Assembly (NCBI RefSeq): GCF_002278925.1
Contig: NZ_NCJH01000006.1
Location: 372,001 to 436,000 of the forward strand
Length of the DNA: 64,000 nucleotides
Reading direction: 5' to 3'
Source: Polaromonas sp. 39-63-25
GTDB taxonomy: Bacteria > Pseudomonadota > Gammaproteobacteria > Burkholderiales > Burkholderiaceae_C
The notes under the pieces are model-generated. The model searched no databases. It was not told the origin of the DNA and saw nothing but the letters and a program-made list of their open reading frames with translations. Below are positions 59,819 to 64,000 of the stretch, piece after piece (the stretch's first letter is position 1; every line of letters begins with the position of its first letter). Position numbers and translations under genes: made by a program.

Positions 59819-61213
59819 ATGCTCAAAATCATTTTCCTGCTGCTCATGAGTGGCGGCATTCCGGTGGCCATCGCCATGGCGGGTTCAGCCCTGGTTTACA
59901 TCTGGTGGACGGGCACCCTGCCGGCTTTCGTGGTGATCCACCGCATGGTCAGCGGCATCGACAGCTTTCCGTTGCTGGCGGTTCCGTTTTTCATCCTGGC
60001 CGGCAACCTCATGAACAACGCCGGCATCACCAACCGCATCTACAACTACGCGCTGGCGCTGGTCGGCTGGCTCAAGGGCGGCCTGGGCCATGTGAATGTG
60101 GTGGGTTCGGTGGTGTTCGCCGGCATGAGCGGCACCGCGATTGCCGACGCCGCCGGCCTGGGCACCATCGAGATCAAGGCCATGACCGACCACGGCTACA
60201 GCAAAGAGTTTGCCGTCGGCGTCACCGCAGCATCGGCCACGCTCGGGCCCATCATTCCGCCCAGCCTGCCCTTCGTGATTTACGGGATGATGGCCAACGT
60301 CAGCGTCGGGGCGCTGTTTCTGGCCGGCATCCTGCCGGGCATCCTGATGGGCGTGCTGATGATGCTGACCGTGGCTTACTTCGCCCACAAGAACGGCTGG
60401 GGCGCCGACATCAAGTTCGAGTGGCCCCGCGTGATCAAGGCGCTGGTCGAAACCCTGGTGGTGGCCGGCTGGCCGCTGGCGCTCTGGCTGCTGATCACCA
60501 AGGCGGGCTTTCCGCCGCAGATCACCGTGTTTGCCGGCCTGATCGTGCTGTTTGCCGCCGACAAATTCTTCAACTTCCAGGCCGTGCTGCCCATCATGAC
60601 GCCGGTGCTGCTGATAGGCGGCATGACGACCGGCATCTTCACGCCCACCGAAGGCGCCATTGCCGCCTGCCTCTGGGCCATGGTGCTGGGCCTGGCCTGG
60701 TACCGCACGCTGAACTGGAAAATGTTCGTCAAGGTCTGCCTGGACACGGTGGAAACCACCGCCACCGTGCTGTTCATCGTGGCGGCGGCCAGCATCTTCG
60801 GCTGGATGCTCACCGCCACCGGCGTCACCGCGGCGATTTCCGAGTGGGTGCTTGGTTTCACCAAGGAGCCCTGGGTGTTCCTGCTGCTGGCCAACCTGCT
60901 GATGCTGTTTGTCGGCTGCTTTCTCGAACCCACCGCCGCCATCACCATCCTGGTGCCGATTCTTGTGCCGATCTGCCAGCAGCTGGGCATCGACCTGGTT
61001 CACTTCGGTCTGGTGATGGTGCTCAACCTGATGATAGGCCTGCTGCATCCACCCATGGGCATGGTGCTGTTTGTGCTGGCACGGGTGGCCAAACTCTCGG
61101 TCGAGCGCACCACCATCGCCATCCTGCCCTGGCTGGTACCCCTGCTTGGCTCACTGGCCGTCATCACCTATTTTCCGAAGCTGGTGCTCTGGCTGCCAAA
61201 AATGGTTTACTGA
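59819..61213 (+). CDS. dctM: TRAP transporter large membrane subunit DctM
   Basis: A 464-residue permease with about 12 hydrophobic segments. SFPLLAVPFFILAGNLMNNAGIT, FAGMSGTAIADAAGLGTIEIKAM and GPIIPPSLPFVIYGMM are DctM signatures. It translocates the acid delivered by DctP. It is followed by the UxaA-like gene after 38 bp. Confidence 0.92.
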   Translation: MLKIIFLLLMSGGIPVAIAMAGSALVYIWWTGTLPAFVVIHRMVSGIDSFPLLAVPFFILAGNLMNNAGITNRIYNYALALVGWLKGGLGHVNVVGSVVFAGMSGTAIADAAGLGTIEIKAMTDHGYSKEFAVGVTAASATLGPIIPPSLPFVIYGMMANVSVGALFLAGILPGILMGVLMMLTVAYFAHKNGWGADIKFEWPRVIKALVETLVVAGWPLALWLLITKAGFPPQITVFAGLIVLFAADKFFNFQAVLPIMTPVLLIGGMTTGIFTPTEGAIAACLWAMVLGLAWYRTLNWKMFVKVCLDTVETTATVLFIVAAASIFGWMLTATGVTAAISEWVLGFTKEPWVFLLLANLLMLFVGCFLEPTAAITILVPILVPICQQLGIDLVHFGLVMVLNLMIGLLHPPMGMVLFVLARVAKLSVERTTIAILPWLVPLLGSLAVITYFPKLVLWLPKMVY

Positions 61214-61251
61214 AATTTTTCACCGAGACGGCCCATCGCCCCGAACCCACC

Positions 61252-62790
61252 ATGACCCCATTTATCCGCCTTCATCCCGCCGACGACGTCCTGATTGCCC
61301 GCGCCCAGCTGGTGGGCGGCACCCAGGTCGAAAACATCACCGTCAAGGGCCTGATCCCGCCCGGCCACAAGGTCGCCACACGCACACTGGCGGCCGGCGA
61401 GCCTGTGCGGCGCTACAACCAGATCATCGGTTTTGCCAGCAAGGCGATTGCCCCCGGTGAGCATGTGCACACGCACAACCTCGACATGGGTCCCGACAAA
61501 GGCGACTTTGCGCGCGACTATGCCTTTGGCGCCGACGTGAAACCCGCCGCCCCTCGGCGCGAAGCGACCTTCATGGGCATCAAGCGCGCCGACGGCCGGG
61601 TGGCCACGCGCAACTACATCGGCATCCTGTCCAGCGTCAACTGCTCGGCCACTGCCGCGCGTGCCATCGCCGACCATTTTTCGCGGCAAACCAACCCGGC
61701 CGCGCTGAAGGACTTTCCCAACGTGGACGGTGTGGTGGCGCTGACGCACGGCACCGGCTGCGGCATGGCCACCGAGGGCATGGGTATGCAGATCCTGGAG
61801 CGCACGTTGGCCGGCTACGCCACCCATGCCAACTTTGCCGGCGTGCTGGTGGTGGGCCTGGGCTGCGAGGCCAACCAGATCAACGCCTGGCTGGCGCACA
61901 GCGCGCTGCGCGAAGGCGACAACTTCCGCGTCTTCAACATCCAGGACACCGGCGGCACGCGCAAGACGGTGGACAAGGGGATTGCCCTGATCCAGGAGAT
62001 GCTGCCGCGCGCCAATGCGGTGAAACGCGAACCCTGCAGCGCGGCCCACATCACCATCGGCCTGCAATGCGGCGGCTCCGACGGTTATTCGGGCATCAGC
62101 GCGAATCCGGCGCTGGGCGCGGCGGTGGACCTGCTGGTGGCGCATGGCGGCACCGCCATCCTCAGCGAAACCCCTGAAATTTACGGCGCCGAGCACCTGC
62201 TGACACGCCGCGCCGTGCGCCCCGACATCGCCGAAAAACTGATCGCCCGCATCAAGTGGTGGGAGCACTACACCGCCATCAACGAAGGCGAGATGAACAA
62301 CAACCCCTCGCCCGGCAACAAGGCCGGTGGTCTGACGACCATTCTCGAAAAGTCGCTGGGCGCCGTAGCCAAGGGCGGTACCAGCAACCTCGAGGCGGTG
62401 TACGAATACGCCGAACCCGTGGGCGCACACGGCTTTGTCTACATGGACACGCCGGGTTACGACCCGGTCAGCGCCACCGGCCAGGTGGCCGGCGGCGCCA
62501 ACCTGATCTGCTTCACCACCGGACGCGGCTCGGCCTATGGCTGCGCGCCCTCGCCTTCGCTCAAGCTCGCCACCAACTCGGCGCTGTGGCAGCGCCAGGA
62601 GGAGGACATGGACATCAACTGCGGCGAGATCATCGACGGCGGTGTGTCTGTGCAGGAAATGGGCCAAAAGCGAGCAACACGGCTATGGGCAAAACGAATT
62701 TGTGCCCTGGCAAGTCGGCGCCGTGATGTGATCCAGCTACTTTTTATATGCAAAAAACACTCCCAGCCCAATCACTGCAAGCGCAAGTAG
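61252..62790 (+). CDS. UxaA-family (altronate/galactarate) dehydratase with a 3' frameshift
   Basis: An N-terminal SAF domain (FIRLHPADDVLIARAQLVGG) and the large dehydratase domain (GCGMATEGMGMQILER, QCGGSDGYSGISANPALG, CGEIIDGGVSVQEMG). It would remove water from an altronate-type sugar acid. The normal family ending is not in frame: after EMGQ the frame continues as unrelated RATRLWAKRI to 62790. The expected end, EQHGYGQNEFVPWQVGAVM, is in the next frame and stops at 62731. About 15 residues that usually precede it are missing, so a small out-of-phase deletion near 62662-62671 is likely. The gene may be inactive, altered, or mis-assembled here. Confidence 0.8.
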   Translation: MTPFIRLHPADDVLIARAQLVGGTQVENITVKGLIPPGHKVATRTLAAGEPVRRYNQIIGFASKAIAPGEHVHTHNLDMGPDKGDFARDYAFGADVKPAAPRREATFMGIKRADGRVATRNYIGILSSVNCSATAARAIADHFSRQTNPAALKDFPNVDGVVALTHGTGCGMATEGMGMQILERTLAGYATHANFAGVLVVGLGCEANQINAWLAHSALREGDNFRVFNIQDTGGTRKTVDKGIALIQEMLPRANAVKREPCSAAHITIGLQCGGSDGYSGISANPALGAAVDLLVAHGGTAILSETPEIYGAEHLLTRRAVRPDIAEKLIARIKWWEHYTAINEGEMNNNPSPGNKAGGLTTILEKSLGAVAKGGTSNLEAVYEYAEPVGAHGFVYMDTPGYDPVSATGQVAGGANLICFTTGRGSAYGCAPSPSLKLATNSALWQRQEEDMDINCGEIIDGGVSVQEMGQKRATRLWAKRICALASRRRDVIQLLFICKKHSQPNHCKRK

Positions 62791-62805
62791 CTACCGTTTT
62801 AATAG
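62748..62805 (-). repeat. Dispersed palindromic element, copy R9 (forms the Ldh2 N terminus)
   Basis: On the minus strand GCTATTAAAACGGTAGC, TACTTGCGCTTGC and GGGCTGGGAG. The rightward gene reads the other strand as QAQVATVLIAA, the same relation as the other coding copies. Confidence 0.75.
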
Positions 62806-63812
62806 CAGCCGGCAGCACTGCCGATGAAGCCGCTGCCGTGGCGGCCAACCTGGTACTGGCCAACCTGAGCGGCCACGACTCCCACGGCGTGGGCATGCTG
62901 CCGCGTTATGTGGACGCGGTGCTCGAGGGCGGCCTGCATCCCAACACCGGCGTGAAGGTGGTGCTCGACACCGGTTCGCTGCTCACGCTGGACGGCCAGC
63001 GCGGCTACGGCCAGATCGTCGGCCAGCAGGCCATGGCGCTGGGCATGGAACGCGCCAAAACCCATGGCAGCTGCATCATGACATTGGCCAACGCGCACCA
63101 CCTGGGGCGCATCGGGCACTTCGCCGAAATGGCCGTGGCCCAGGGGCTGGTGTCGCTGCATTTTGTCAACGTGCTGTCGCGCCCGGTGGTCGCACCTTTC
63201 GGCGGTGCCGATGGCCGCTACGGCACCAACCCCTGCTGCATCGGCATTCCGTTGGCGGGACGTGCACCTTTCGTCCTGGACTTCGCCACCAGCCGCGTGG
63301 CGCAAGGAAAAATGCGCGTCGCCCACAACGAAGGCCGGCGCGTGGAGCCCGGCACGCTGATCGACGAACACGGCCAGCCCACCACCGACCCCGGCGTGGT
63401 CGTGGTGCCGCAGAGCAATGGCCTGTTCGGCGCGCTGCTGGCCTTTGGCGAACACAAGGGTTACGGCATGGCCGTGGCCTGTGAACTGCTGGGCGGCGCG
63501 CTGACCGGCAGCGGCACCTGGCACAAGCCGACCGACCCGGCCGTGCGCGCGGTGATCAACGGCATGTTGACCATCCTGATCGACCCGGCCAGGCTAGCGA
63601 TCCAGGCCACGTTTGAGCAGGAAGCGCTGGCTTTTGTCGACTGGCTCCAGGCCGGGCCAGTGGCGCCGGGATTTGACGCGGTGCAGATCGCCGGTGACCC
63701 GGAGCGGGCCTATCGCGCGCAGCGGCAGGACCGTGGCATCGCGGTCGATGCCCAGACCTGGCAGGAGATCGTGGCCGCGGGCCGCAAGGTCGGGGTGTCG
63801 CTGCCCGACTGA
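62748..63812 (+). CDS. Ldh2-family (malate/L-lactate-type) dehydrogenase
   Basis: A 354-residue NAD(P)H-dependent oxidoreductase: LANLSGHDSHGVGMLPRYV contains the catalytic His region, and CCIGIPLAGRAPFVLDFATS and GEHKGYGMAVACELLGGALTG are family landmarks. Relatives reduce 2-keto acids or 2,3-diketo-gulonate. Here it probably handles a keto-sugar acid. The start ATG overlaps the out-of-frame tail of the UxaA gene, and the first ~20 codons derive from repeat R9. Confidence 0.87.
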   Translation: MQKTLPAQSLQAQVATVLIAAGSTADEAAAVAANLVLANLSGHDSHGVGMLPRYVDAVLEGGLHPNTGVKVVLDTGSLLTLDGQRGYGQIVGQQAMALGMERAKTHGSCIMTLANAHHLGRIGHFAEMAVAQGLVSLHFVNVLSRPVVAPFGGADGRYGTNPCCIGIPLAGRAPFVLDFATSRVAQGKMRVAHNEGRRVEPGTLIDEHGQPTTDPGVVVVPQSNGLFGALLAFGEHKGYGMAVACELLGGALTGSGTWHKPTDPAVRAVINGMLTILIDPARLAIQATFEQEALAFVDWLQAGPVAPGFDAVQIAGDPERAYRAQRQDRGIAVDAQTWQEIVAAGRKVGVSLPD

Positions 63813-63837
63813 CGCCTTCCGACCGCCGCCCACCTGA

Positions 63838-63900
63838 AACTATGAAATTGATAGCTGCCTGCGCTTATCTGGTTTGGGCTGAAGGCCAAAATGACCATGA
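63838..63900 (+). repeat. Dispersed palindromic element, copy R10
   Basis: ACTATGAAATTGATAGC, TGCCTGCGCTTATC, GGGCTGAAGGCC, ending AAATGACCATG. The ATGs at its right end are the possible starts of the next gene. Confidence 0.85.
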
Positions 63901-64000
63901 AGTCCGCTGAAGCGGCGCCCCGGTTGGGCAGCGCCTGCCTGCCCGTCCTCGCTACGCGCGGCATCCCGGTCCCGACCTACCCGCGCCAGGGCACGCCCGG
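63891..64000 (+). CDS. Start of a probable mannitol dehydrogenase/fructuronate reductase-type gene (partial)
   Basis: An open frame from ATG 63891 or 63897 to the window edge, reading ...LPVLATRGIPVPTYPRQGTP. The VPTYPRQ..P pattern is like the N-terminal lead of UxuB/mannitol-dehydrogenase proteins (VPxYDR..xPGIVH). Such an enzyme would suit an altronate/mannonate pathway beside UxaA. Only ~36 codons are visible, so this is an educated guess. Confidence 0.45.
   Translation, partial: MTMKSAEAAPRLGSACLPVLATRGIPVPTYPRQGTP

Noticed and set aside
1-64000. CRISPR arrays, IS elements, prophage genes, tRNA and rRNA genes
   Set aside because: No regularly spaced repeats with unique spacers, no transposase or phage structural genes, and no tRNA cloverleaf or rRNA sequence were seen on either strand.

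Overview
The window is high-GC beta-proteobacterial chromosome, most likely from the Comamonadaceae (Polaromonas/Rhodoferax/Variovorax neighbourhood). The support is an orphan Bug receptor, the gene repertoire, a class A RNase P RNA, and several families of short dispersed repeats that I recognise as typical of that family. No rRNA, tRNA, IS element, prophage or CRISPR array is visible.

Layout. (1) 1-890: three attC-like sites bracket a small membrane protein gene and a HEAT-repeat gene. This is the end of an integron-type cassette array with no integrase in view. (2) 1.2-17.7 kb is housekeeping and transport: Bug receptor, NUDIX-MBL fusion, rnpB, FAD oxidoreductase, htpX, a DUF3025-NYN-pyrC block, the gltIJKL glutamate/aspartate ABC transporter with a HypT-like LysR regulator, an Atm1-type ABC exporter and a thioesterase. 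(3) 17.7-38.0 kb is a large catabolic locus. A leftward AtuA-like operon diverges from a rightward livHMGF - acyl-CoA ligase - livK - livK series. Facing that series is a leftward operon: TetR, SDR, carboxyltransferase, acyl-CoA dehydrogenase, enoyl-CoA hydratase, biotin carboxylase, second acyl-CoA dehydrogenase, thioesterase. The set matches the acyclic-terpene (Atu) logic of acyl-CoA activation, dehydrogenation, biotin-dependent carboxylation and hydration, joined to a Liv-type importer. A nearly identical ~32-bp palindrome lies before the TetR gene and, 18 kb away, before livH, so one regulator probably controls the whole locus. (4) 39.1-42.5 kb holds an ECF42-type sigma factor with its DGPF/YCII proteins and a matching candidate promoter. 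(5) 42.5-53.6 kb is a leftward fatty-acid beta-oxidation series (SDR, hydratase, thioesterase, hydrolase, thiolase, hotdog protein, FadN-type HADH/ECH, acyl-CoA dehydrogenase) headed by a TetR regulator with its own palindromic operator. (6) 53.7-64.0 kb is an acid-sugar locus. FAH hydrolase, two SDRs and a mandelate-racemase-type dehydratase run left; a GntR regulator, DctPQM TRAP transporter, UxaA dehydratase (3'-frameshifted), Ldh2 dehydrogenase and the start of a probable polyol dehydrogenase run right.

The most unusual signal is repeat architecture. A ~55-60 bp element (consensus core ATAGCTGCTTGCGC) occurs ten times. In five cases it lies inside or at the start of a protein-coding gene, always antisense to the gene and always read in the same frame, so it repeatedly adds an Ala-Gln-x-Ala-type peptide. 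Two other families sit directly against stop codons; one has three copies whose hairpin stems change in a compensatory way. Functions are inferred from reading the sequence; no database search was possible.
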